Assembly (NCBI RefSeq): GCF_900113965.1
Contig: NZ_FORI01000004.1
Coordinates: 186,001 to 250,000, forward strand
DNA: 64,000 nt
Origin: Treponema bryantii
GTDB lineage: Bacteria; Spirochaetota; Spirochaetia; Treponematales; Treponemataceae
Reading direction: 5' to 3'
A model generated the notes under the pieces. That model saw only the letters and a list, made by a program, of their open reading frames with translations, did not search any database and was not told the origin of the DNA. Shown here piece after piece: positions 49,882 to 57,285 of the stretch. Position 1 is the stretch's first letter. Each line of letters begins with the position of its first letter. A program made the translations under genes and the position numbers.

Positions 49882-52167
49882 GACCTTAGTTAACGGCGCC
49901 TTGAAAGACATCTTTCTTGGAGTTGCTACTTTTTCGAACTTTACTGTGTAGGTGGCGGCGGTGCGGTCTATTTTTAGGATTGTGCCGCGGCCCAATATTT
50001 TATGTTCAACTGTGTCACCTTCCTTAAGGTCTGCCAGTTCAGATTTCTTTGCAAGTATGGAATCTGATTCCTCAATATAGAGTTTTGTTTTTGTAAGCAG
50101 CTGAGGCGGTAGTTCTACCTCGTAATGGAGAAGCGTTTTATCAATATCAAAAATAAAACGAGAAGGATAGCGGCCGCCGGCGTGGTTTGTAAAGCCTTCT
50201 GCTTCGGAAAGATAAAGTCTTTTCTGAGCTCGGGTTACTGCAACAAAGGCCAGGCGGCGCTCTTCTTCCATGGCTTTAAGGCTGTCTACCTTCTGGCTTG
50301 GGAACATGTTTTCGTTCATGCCCACAATAAAAACAACCGGGAACTCAAGCCCTTTTGCAGTGTGAATTGTCATAAGACGGACTGCGTTCTTGTGGGCGGT
50401 AATATCTGCGTTTGTATAAAGAGCAGCGTGAGCCAGATAGTTTTCCAGAGTACATTCTTCGCCACAGCTTGTTTCATATTCATAAATTGACTGCTTGAGC
50501 TCTGCAAGATTATCAAGCCTTTCCTGACTACCTTCCGTTCGTAAGGCAAGCTCATAACCGCTCTGGTTCATTACGTGGCTAAAGAGTTCAGAAATCTGCA
50601 TGTTGTGGTATGTCGCGGAAAAGTTTTCTATGAGGTCTATAAAAGACTGAGCTTTTGTATTTGCAAAAAGCTCATCTCCAACGGAAAGTTTAAGCGCATC
50701 ATAAAGAGTGCCGCCGTGTTTTGCTACATATTCTTTAAGAAACTTTATGCGGCGTTCTCCAACATTACGCTTTGGAGAGTTTACTACTCGCAGAAAAGAA
50801 AGGTCGTCTTTGTAGGCTATCATGCGCAGGTAGGAGAGTGAGTCTTTGATTTCTGTACGGTCAAAAAACGGAACTCCGGAGTTTAAGGTGTAAGCAATTT
50901 TTTCGCGCTGAAAAACTTCTTCTATTGTGCGGCTGATGTAATGGGCGCGGTAGAGTATTGCGATGTCACTTGGAGCGAACTGTGCGGTGGTTGTGAGGTC
51001 TGCGGTGGTTTCGACAGGCTCAACCACCGTATTGCCTGTAAGCTCGCGGATTTTCTTTACAAGATTCTCGGCTTCTTCTTCTGCGGACTTCGCGTGAAAG
51101 TATGATGGTAGCGGGGAAGTTGAAGGGGGCGTTGCGGGGGTATCCCCCGCAGAAGGGGTAGCGAGCGACGAAGTGCGAGCGAGGGGAAGGCTTTCCCCTT
51201 CATTACCACAAATTAAATCCTTTTTAATACGCCCTTTATTTTTACTAATCAAACTGTTCGCAACATCAAGAATCGGCTTGGTGCTTCGGTAGTTGCGGTT
51301 CATCATGATGGTCTGAACGCCAGGGAAGTTTTTGTCGAACTCCAGGAGGTAGCGGATGTCGGCGCCGCGCCAGGTGTAAATGGTCTGGTCGGGATCGCCC
51401 ACAACAAACAGGTTATTATGATACGGGCAGAGGGCTTTCATCAGCTCATACTGAATCCAGTCGATATCCTGAAACTCGTCAATCATAATATACTCGAGGC
51501 GCTCCTGCCATTTCTGGCGGATCTCGTCATTAGTCTGGAAAATGTAAAGAACAAATTTCAGCAGGTCGTTATAGTCAAGCCCGAAGCACTTTTTTTCCTG
51601 ATACAGGTAACCGTAAAAAATTATGTCGTCAGCCTTTGTCGCAGCCAGGTATTTCTGGTGAATCTCATCCAGACTCATGCGGATAAGATCTTCGTAATAA
51701 TGCGGCTCCTTAAAAAGCTTACGGATTTCAATCATGTCGCGGGCGGCAGAAAAAGTCATCTGCCGCAGAGTAAGACCTCGCTCCTCGTAAATTATCTGAA
51801 GCATTGCATCAATATCAGAATTATCCAGAACGAGAAAACTTTTCGGGTAAGAGACAGCATGAGAATCTTCCTGAAGAACGCTTACACAAAAACCGTGGAA
51901 AGTGGAAATGTAACCTGTGTCATTGTCGCCGGTGAGCTTACGGATTCGGTTTCGCATTTCGGCTGCGGCTTTGTTCGTAAATGTAACACAGAGAATGTGA
52001 GAAGGAAGAATACCGATTTCGTTTACCAGGTAGGCAAAACGGTAGGTGAGTGCGCGGGTTTTACCGGAACCGGCTCCGGCAATTACGCGGACATAGCCTT
52101 CGGTTGTGGTTACTGCGGCTCTTTGTTCTTCATTCAAGTTATCTAAGTTAAAATCTTCCGAACCCAT
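49873..52167 (-). CDS. pcrA: UvrD/PcrA-type DNA helicase with two repeat-encoded inserts
   Basis: A 764-residue SF1 helicase. Walker A GAGSGKT is at 31-37, then TFTNKAAAEM, Walker B IDEFQD, GDPDQTIYTWRGA and VAVTRAQKRLYLS. The C-terminal LKEGDTVEHKILGRGTILKI is the Tudor-like tail typical of PcrA/UvrD. Between NRNYRST and DIAILYRAH are two inserts: about residues 323-347, from a GC-rich palindromic block (51127-51200), and about 380-388 (VVEPVETT), from a family A repeat. The stop codon (TGA at 49873-49875) lies inside another repeat. Start chosen at ATG 52167, 7 bases after TATAAT; the upstream in-frame start 52194 precedes that promoter. Confidence 0.93.
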   Translation of the reverse strand: MGSEDFNLDNLNEEQRAAVTTTEGYVRVIAGAGSGKTRALTYRFAYLVNEIGILPSHILCVTFTNKAAAEMRNRIRKLTGDNDTGYISTFHGFCVSVLQEDSHAVSYPKSFLVLDNSDIDAMLQIIYEERGLTLRQMTFSAARDMIEIRKLFKEPHYYEDLIRMSLDEIHQKYLAATKADDIIFYGYLYQEKKCFGLDYNDLLKFVLYIFQTNDEIRQKWQERLEYIMIDEFQDIDWIQYELMKALCPYHNNLFVVGDPDQTIYTWRGADIRYLLEFDKNFPGVQTIMMNRNYRSTKPILDVANSLISKNKGRIKKDLICGNEGESLPLARTSSLATPSAGDTPATPPSTSPLPSYFHAKSAEEEAENLVKKIRELTGNTVVEPVETTADLTTTAQFAPSDIAILYRAHYISRTIEEVFQREKIAYTLNSGVPFFDRTEIKDSLSYLRMIAYKDDLSFLRVVNSPKRNVGERRIKFLKEYVAKHGGTLYDALKLSVGDELFANTKAQSFIDLIENFSATYHNMQISELFSHVMNQSGYELALRTEGSQERLDNLAELKQSIYEYETSCGEECTLENYLAHAALYTNADITAHKNAVRLMTIHTAKGLEFPVVFIVGMNENMFPSQKVDSLKAMEEERRLAFVAVTRAQKRLYLSEAEGFTNHAGGRYPSRFIFDIDKTLLHYEVELPPQLLTKTKLYIEESDSILAKKSELADLKEGDTVEHKILGRGTILKIDRTAATYTVKFEKVATPRKMSFKAPLTKVGG
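51004..51028. repeat. Family A repeat inside pcrA
   Basis: GGTGGTTTCGACAGG..CTCAACCACC, in frame, encoding VVEPVETT on the minus strand. A partial copy (GCGGTGGTTGTGAGG) stands directly before it at about 50984-50998. Confidence 0.92.
51127..51200. repeat. GC-rich palindromic block (family E) inside pcrA
   Basis: GCGGGGG-TAT-CCCCCGC (51134-51150), a GCGAGCGACGAAGTGCGAGC stretch and GGGGAA-GGCT-TTCCCC. Far more GC-rich than the gene around it, and translated in frame as a Ser/Pro/Thr/Ala-rich linker. Confidence 0.8.
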
Positions 52168-52174
52168 AAAAATA

Positions 52175-52207
52175 ATTATAGGAGATTTATGCAAAATAGA
52201 CTATAAT
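52175..52207. promoter_or_regulatory. Divergent overlapping promoters of pcrA and the membrane-protein gene
   Basis: For pcrA (minus): TATAAT 52180-52175, 7 bases before ATG 52167, with TAGTCT as a poor -35. For the membrane protein (plus): TATAAT 52202-52207, 6 bases before ATG 52214. The two start codons are only 46 bases apart and neither has a Shine-Dalgarno sequence. Confidence 0.55.
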
Positions 52208-52213
52208 GGAAAT

Positions 52214-52822
52214 ATGAATCGCCGCTGGAAAATTACGTTATTTTGTACTGTTTCAATTTTATTGAATTTGGGAACTACACTTTTATTTTATGATGTTCTT
52301 CATATCCCTCTGTTTCTCGATACGATTTTTACAGTAGCAATTGTTTTTTATCTTGGCCTTATTCCAGGTCTTGTTGTTGGATTTTTGTTTAATTTTGTAG
52401 ATACTCTTTTTAATTTTTTATTCAGGGGAATTTTCTCTCCTACAAATGTTTTCTTTTCACTTTGCGGTGCTGCAATTGTTTTAATAACCTGGGCCTTTGC
52501 AAGAAGAAAGGAAGAGTTTCAGATTAGCATTCCAATCACACTGCTTTATCTTCTGCTGATTTCTCTGCTTTCTTCTAGTGCCTCTATTTTGATTGGCGGT
52601 ACAATTGATTTTATCCGCTTTTCATATTTTGATATTCCAGATTCAATGGCACCAATCAAGCAGTTTACAGACGGTTTTCTTTCGCGGAAGTTTAATCTTT
52701 TTGCTTCCTGTATTCTTGGGCAGATTCCAATTTCAATGACAGACCGTCTCATATCCACCTTCGCCGGTTTTGGAGTATATAAATTGTATGTTAAGTTTTT
52801 TGGACCTGCCGAGGAGCTGTAA
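52214..52822 (+). CDS. Integral membrane protein, ECF S-component-like
   Basis: A 202-residue, very hydrophobic protein with about six membrane segments. The layout (NLGTTLLFYDVLHIPLFLDT early, LGLIPGLVVGFLFNFVDTLF next, several helices, short basic end) resembles substrate-binding S components of ECF transporters, but I cannot fix a family. Start is ATG 52214, 6 bases after TATAAT; an in-frame extension upstream would lie inside pcrA. It is followed 3 bases later by a histidine kinase gene, so it may act as the sensing partner of that kinase, or import a ligand. No ECF A/A'/T genes are nearby. Confidence 0.6.
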   Translation: MNRRWKITLFCTVSILLNLGTTLLFYDVLHIPLFLDTIFTVAIVFYLGLIPGLVVGFLFNFVDTLFNFLFRGIFSPTNVFFSLCGAAIVLITWAFARRKEEFQISIPITLLYLLLISLLSSSASILIGGTIDFIRFSYFDIPDSMAPIKQFTDGFLSRKFNLFASCILGQIPISMTDRLISTFAGFGVYKLYVKFFGPAEEL

Positions 52823-52825
52823 ATC

Positions 52826-53659
52826 ATGAATGTAGAAAATGCCGAACAGGAAATTGAAAAACTTCAGAATATAATTCAACAATATACAACTTTCTTCATT
52901 ATTTTTGATATTGTATTTTTTATTACGATTATCCTGATAATTATTTTTGCCATTCAGGTGCTCAAGTCCAGAAGAAAACTCAGAAGTTCAAATCGTTATC
53001 TGCGTTTTACAATTAAAGGTCAGGAAGAAGAGCGCGCAAGAATTGCGAGAGAACTTCATGATACAGTTGCTCAGGACCTTCGCTATTGCCGTAACCTTTC
53101 GGAAAAAATTGATGATAAGAATGATCCAATGCTTGGTAAGAAACTTTCGAACATGCTTGAAAAATCTTTGTCTTATGTTCGAAGTATGAGTTACAATCTA
53201 GCCCCTCCAGATGTTATAAGAAATGATATTGCAGCAAATGTAATGAACCTTGCACAGAATTTTAAGGAACTTTCAGATGTTGAAATCCGTTTTACTATGC
53301 CGGAGAAGCTGGACACAGATTTCCTTTCCGAAGAGGAAAATCTAAACCTTTACAGAATCATTCAAGAATCTCTGATGAATATCAGAAAGCATGCAGAGGC
53401 TTCCGAAGTTACTGTTCTTTTGCGAAATGCAAATGGAGATGAGCCGGAAGGGCTTTATATCTTTATTAGTGATGATGGAAAAGGTTTTGATGTTGATAAG
53501 TATTCAGAAAGCCGTGGTGCCGACGGAAGCCATTTTGGAATTGTCGGCATGAAGGAGCGTTCTGATTTTATCAGGGCAAAACTTGATATAGATTCGCATC
53601 CGGGAGAAGGAACTCAGATTTCAATTGTAAAACTTAAGAATTGTGAAAAACTCACATGA
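52826..53659 (+). CDS. NarL-type (HisKA_3) sensor histidine kinase
   Basis: A 277-residue kinase with one membrane helix (about residues 22-46). The H-box EEERARIARELHDTVAQDL gives phospho-acceptor His78, typical of HisKA_3. The ATPase domain has N-box YRIIQESLMNIRKHAEA, G1 ISDDGKGFD and HFGIVGMKERSD. Only about 20 residues lie before the helix, so it has almost no sensor domain of its own. It directly follows the membrane-protein gene and precedes its regulator by 64 bases. Start ATG 52826 overlaps the preceding operon closely, indicating co-transcription. Confidence 0.93.
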   Translation: MNVENAEQEIEKLQNIIQQYTTFFIIFDIVFFITIILIIIFAIQVLKSRRKLRSSNRYLRFTIKGQEEERARIARELHDTVAQDLRYCRNLSEKIDDKNDPMLGKKLSNMLEKSLSYVRSMSYNLAPPDVIRNDIAANVMNLAQNFKELSDVEIRFTMPEKLDTDFLSEEENLNLYRIIQESLMNIRKHAEASEVTVLLRNANGDEPEGLYIFISDDGKGFDVDKYSESRGADGSHFGIVGMKERSDFIRAKLDIDSHPGEGTQISIVKLKNCEKLT

Positions 53660-53723
53660 TTTTTGTGCGTTCTTACTCACTACAAGAAATTAAACTTTCG
53701 GTATTATAAAAAAGGTTACAAAA

Positions 53724-54341
53724 ATGAGTACTATCAGTTATTTTGTTGTTGAAGACCATTCTCTTACAAATCTTGGAATACGACAGTTTTTCTCTGCCAA
53801 AGAGGAACTTGTGTGCCGTGGTTTTGCTTATGATAAAGATGAAGCTGAAGAAAAACTCCAGAAGCTTGATGAAGAAAATAAACTCCCTTCAATCTTAGTT
53901 CTTGATCTGATGCTTGGAAATGCAAGCGGACTTGAGATTCTTAAACTCGTAAAAGAAAAATATGAAAATATAAAAGTTGTTGTTTACTCAATGTACACAA
54001 ACCCGGGTATTTTAAGCCTTGCTCTGGATTATGGTGCACTCGGTTTTGTTTCAAAAGACAGTATGGAAGGCGAACTTTTGAAGGCTGTTAAGACTGTTGC
54101 TGAGGGTGGAAGCTATGTACAGCAGAGTCTTGTAACTTCACTTTTTACTTACAGAAGCCTTCTTGATAGCCTTACAAAACAGGAACAGAATATTCTTAAG
54201 AAAATTATTGAACGTAAGCAGAATGAACAGATTGCTTCGGAACTGAACCTTACAATCCGCAGTGTGGAAAATTATCTTTCAAGAATTTACAGTAAGACAG
54301 GTTGCCGCGGTCACGAAGAACTGATTAAGAAATTCGGCTGA
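53724..54341 (+). CDS. LuxR/NarL-family response regulator
   Basis: A 205-residue regulator. The receiver domain (1-125) has phospho-acceptor Asp61 in ILVLDLMLGNASG and Lys in FVSKDSMEG. The C-terminal LuxR-type helix-turn-helix runs from TKQEQNILKKIIERKQNEQI to LNLTIRSVENYLSRIYSKTG. Start ATG 53724 behind AAGG. The partner is the kinase encoded just upstream. The 3' end overlaps the CCA-enzyme gene on the other strand by 17 bases. Confidence 0.93.
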   Translation: MSTISYFVVEDHSLTNLGIRQFFSAKEELVCRGFAYDKDEAEEKLQKLDEENKLPSILVLDLMLGNASGLEILKLVKEKYENIKVVVYSMYTNPGILSLALDYGALGFVSKDSMEGELLKAVKTVAEGGSYVQQSLVTSLFTYRSLLDSLTKQEQNILKKIIERKQNEQIASELNLTIRSVENYLSRIYSKTGCRGHEELIKKFG

Positions 54342-55776
54342 TTTCTTTTGCGGTTTTTAATAAAGTCTCTTTTGTATTCATTTCCGGATCTTCTACTACA
54401 CAATCCAAAAGTTCATTTAATATGCGGCCAAGCTCCTTGCCGGCCGGAACTCCAATTGCCATAAGGTCGCGGCCGTTTACCGCTAGAGACTTAAGAGAAA
54501 GCACATTCTTTTTTTCAAGTTCTGATTTTACGCGTTCCTTTAATTCCAGAAGAAGCGCAACGCTTGAACTGTAGCGGACATCAACTTTTTCATTATACAT
54601 TCCGTACATGTCTGCTAAGCGAAGGTCGTAGAGGTCTTCCATGTATTCCGGCTGTACGCGCATAATAAAGCGGCGCACGGCTGCATCGCTCCAGTTGGAT
54701 TCGTAATGGAACATATGCTCTTTTACAAGATGGCATACATTGTGAATCATATCATTTGAAAAGCGGAGCCGGGTCATAAGCTTTTCTGTAATTTTCTCAC
54801 TGAAGCTTTCGTGATTATAAAAGGTGATTGTCTCAATTTCTTTTTTGCTGCCGTCGTTCTTTTCGCCGTCGAGTACAGTTTCTTTTATGATTTTTTTAGC
54901 GGCAGGTTTACCAATATCGTGGAAAAGGGCAGCAAGGCGCACATTCAGTTTTTCTGTAGGTGCTCCGTCGCAGGCATATAAAAGATGATTCATTACATCA
55001 AACTTGTGGAAGGCTCTGTAGTCAGACTGGATGCAGCCGCGGCAAACTGTAAACTCCGGAATAAAGATTTTAAGAAGTCCTGTTTCTTCAAGAAGCTTCA
55101 TTCCAACCGAAGGTTTTGGAGATGCCATGATTTTTTCAAACTCATCGCGGAAGCGTTCAATCGAAATTGAAGCAACTTTTTTTTGAATTTCAGGTTTGAA
55201 AATCTCTGAATATGTATTATTTTCTATACTAAAACCAAGCTTTGAAGCAAAACGAAGCGCACGAACAGGGCGAAGTCCGTCTTCCATAAAGCGTTCGTGT
55301 GGAACTCCAACAGTGCGGATTATCTTGTTTTTAATATCTTCCTGACCTTTGTATGGGTCAACAACAAGGCCATCTTCAAGAGATGCTGCAATGGCATTCA
55401 TTGTAAAGTCACGGCGGGCGAGGTCTTCTTCAATGGTTGCGGCGTAGTTTATGCTGTCCGGATGTCGGCCATCTGAATATCCTGCTTCGGTACGGAAAGT
55501 TGTAACTTCAATTTCGTTTCCCTTAAAATGAACGGTAACCGTACCGTGTTCAATTCCTGTAGGCACAACAAACTTAAAAAGCTTTATTACATCCTGTGGA
55601 GTAGCATTTGTTGCAATGTCCCAGTCGTGAGCCGGCACTTTCATAAACATATCACGAACCGCGCCGCCTACAAGGTAAGCTTTAAAGCCTGCATCTGTAA
55701 AAACTTTTCCAAAATCTTTAAGGAGATCCGGAAGCTTTATTTTTTTTGATGTCAAAGATGTGATGATTGATGTCAA
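54325..55776 (-). CDS. CCA tRNA nucleotidyltransferase (with HD domain)
   Basis: A 483-residue class II nucleotidyltransferase. The head domain has YLVGGAVRDMFM and the catalytic Asp pair in HDWDIAT; then RRDFTMNAIAASLEDG and the RALRFASKLGFS neck motif. An HD domain follows (LAALFHDIGKPAA). It should add or repair the 3' CCA of tRNAs; none of the three tRNAs in this window encodes CCA. Start is TTG 55776 behind GGAGG, overlapping the stop of a small membrane-protein gene by 4 bases. Poly(A) polymerase activity cannot be excluded from sequence. Confidence 0.92.
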   Translation of the reverse strand: MTSIITSLTSKKIKLPDLLKDFGKVFTDAGFKAYLVGGAVRDMFMKVPAHDWDIATNATPQDVIKLFKFVVPTGIEHGTVTVHFKGNEIEVTTFRTEAGYSDGRHPDSINYAATIEEDLARRDFTMNAIAASLEDGLVVDPYKGQEDIKNKIIRTVGVPHERFMEDGLRPVRALRFASKLGFSIENNTYSEIFKPEIQKKVASISIERFRDEFEKIMASPKPSVGMKLLEETGLLKIFIPEFTVCRGCIQSDYRAFHKFDVMNHLLYACDGAPTEKLNVRLAALFHDIGKPAAKKIIKETVLDGEKNDGSKKEIETITFYNHESFSEKITEKLMTRLRFSNDMIHNVCHLVKEHMFHYESNWSDAAVRRFIMRVQPEYMEDLYDLRLADMYGMYNEKVDVRYSSSVALLLELKERVKSELEKKNVLSLKSLAVNGRDLMAIGVPAGKELGRILNELLDCVVEDPEMNTKETLLKTAKEISRIS

Positions 55777-56147
55777 TTTATACCTCCGGAAATATAGCTT
55801 ATGATATTTGCAGTGCCCGTACAGAAGATGCAGAAAACAGCAGATCCAACCAGGGCAATCATATTTATTATATTTTTAACCTTCTGTTTTTCGGTAAAAA
55901 TCTTAATAAAAGTTTCAACGGTAAGTACAATCGAAAACAGACTGTTGAAAATCGAAACGTAAGAAAGTACCGAAAGCAGCCACTGCTGGTTATCGTCCTG
56001 AAAATTCTGGTAATTCCCGATTATATAAAGGGTTATAAGAATTATACAGAAGGCAGTAATTGCAAGATTCAGCGTCATAGAGACTTTGTATGTGAGAGTA
56101 TTCGAAAATAATTTCTTTGAATATTTAAATTTTAGTTTATTTCTCAT
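55773..56147 (-). CDS. Small membrane protein of unknown function
   Basis: A 124-residue protein with a basic N-terminus (MRNKLKFKYSKKLF) and three predicted membrane helices (about residues 24-44, 58-80 and 95-118). I do not recognise a family. Its stop overlaps the TTG start of the CCA-adding enzyme by 4 bases, which suggests translational coupling and argues that the gene is real. No strong Shine-Dalgarno sequence precedes ATG 56147; a TATTAT on the minus strand about 25 bases upstream may be its -10 box. The gene is divergent from the one at 56208. Confidence 0.65.
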   Translation of the reverse strand: MRNKLKFKYSKKLFSNTLTYKVSMTLNLAITAFCIILITLYIIGNYQNFQDDNQQWLLSVLSYVSIFNSLFSIVLTVETFIKIFTEKQKVKNIINMIALVGSAVFCIFCTGTANIISYISGGIN

Positions 56148-56207
56148 TGCAGACAGACGTCATCTACTGATATAATAACATATTACTGATTATTCGGGTA
56201 CAGGTCT

Positions 56208-56897
56208 ATGAAGAAATTTCTTGCATGTGTTTTTATTCTTGCGGTTTTCACAGGCATCGTTTTTTATGTCGGATGGACTCAATTCCGTGTAAAACCAGAC
56301 ACAATGGGAGTTGTTGTTTCCAAAACCAGCGGAGTAGATGATAAACCTGTCTTAAACGGGGAATTTGCCTGGCACTGGCAGTTCCTTTTACCAACAAATG
56401 CCACACTCAAAACTTTTCAGATAAAGCCGGTTCAGGTTCAAAAAACAGTTTCAGGAACATTACCTTCGGGTGAAGCCTATGCTTCAATCTACAACGCCAA
56501 AGGACTTTTTGATTACAGCTTTACCTTTGACATTCAGCTTACAGTTTCGCCGGAAGCTGTTGTAGAACTTATACAGCTCAACAAAATAACTGATGATTCT
56601 GACCTTACCGCCTATCTTGAAGGCGCCGCAGGAACTCTTGCTCAGCACGCGGCAAGTTATATTTTAAACCGCGCAGAATCAAACTCAGCCTTCAGAACAG
56701 AATCTCTTCGCCGCGAAGAAATTTTACGTGGCATACAGATTTATAAAGATTTTCCGGAAATTGATGTTTCAATTTTTTCAATACAAAACTCAAAGCTTCC
56801 GGATTATAATATGTATAAAAAAATTACAGACTTGCAGCCAGATCAGCTGTCTGTAGAAGCATCTGTACAAGAGGCAGCAATGCCGGAGGAAATCTAA
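56208..56897 (+). CDS. Membrane-anchored band 7/SPFH-like protein
   Basis: A 229-residue protein with an N-terminal membrane helix (about residues 3-24) or signal anchor. The segment after it (VKPDTMGVVVSKTSG) and a later FDYSFTFDIQLTVSPEAVVEL resemble the start of prohibitin/stomatin (SPFH) domains, with an Ala-rich helical part at 140-170. No coiled-coil tail is present, so the protein is short for the family. The stop overlaps the start of the chorismate mutase gene by one base. The assignment is tentative. TATAAT at 56171-56176 is a likely -10 box. Confidence 0.55.
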   Translation: MKKFLACVFILAVFTGIVFYVGWTQFRVKPDTMGVVVSKTSGVDDKPVLNGEFAWHWQFLLPTNATLKTFQIKPVQVQKTVSGTLPSGEAYASIYNAKGLFDYSFTFDIQLTVSPEAVVELIQLNKITDDSDLTAYLEGAAGTLAQHAASYILNRAESNSAFRTESLRREEILRGIQIYKDFPEIDVSIFSIQNSKLPDYNMYKKITDLQPDQLSVEASVQEAAMPEEI

Positions 56898-57274
56898 TGG
56901 AAAAGCGACTTATTGCATACCGTGGAGCGGTTTGCGTTGAAAATACAGCAGAAAGCATTACAGAAAATGTATGCCTTATGTGCCGGGAACTCTTTAGCCT
57001 TAATAAAATTCAGGCAGAAGATATTGTTTCCCTTCAGTTTACAATTACAGATGATATTACAGTTTTGAACCCTGCTACAGCTCTCCGCCGCGGAGACTGC
57101 GGACTTGATATTACCCAGGTTCCATTGTTCTGCAGTCAGGAAGCAAAAATTGACGGCGGAATGAAATTTGTGGTAAGAGCGCTTCTTACGGCTTATAATG
57201 ATAAAAATATAGAAAGACGAAATGTTTACCTGAATGGAGCTGAAAAACTCCGACCTGACTTTAGCAGAAAATAG
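56897..57274 (+). CDS. aroH: Monofunctional chorismate mutase, AroH type
   Basis: A 125-residue protein that fits the trimeric Bacillus-type chorismate mutase (usual length about 127), which turns chorismate into prephenate. Matching points are the N-terminal YRGAVCVENTAESI (substrate Arg), ALRRGDCGLDIT and the FCSQEAKIDGGMKFVVRALL segment, with the catalytic Glu, and a closing VYLNGAEKLRPDFS. Start ATG 56897 behind GAGGAA, overlapping the upstream stop by one base. The glgA gene follows, an unusual neighbour for aromatic amino acid synthesis. Confidence 0.9.
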   Translation: MEKRLIAYRGAVCVENTAESITENVCLMCRELFSLNKIQAEDIVSLQFTITDDITVLNPATALRRGDCGLDITQVPLFCSQEAKIDGGMKFVVRALLTAYNDKNIERRNVYLNGAEKLRPDFSRK

Positions 57275-57285
57275 GAGATGTGAGT

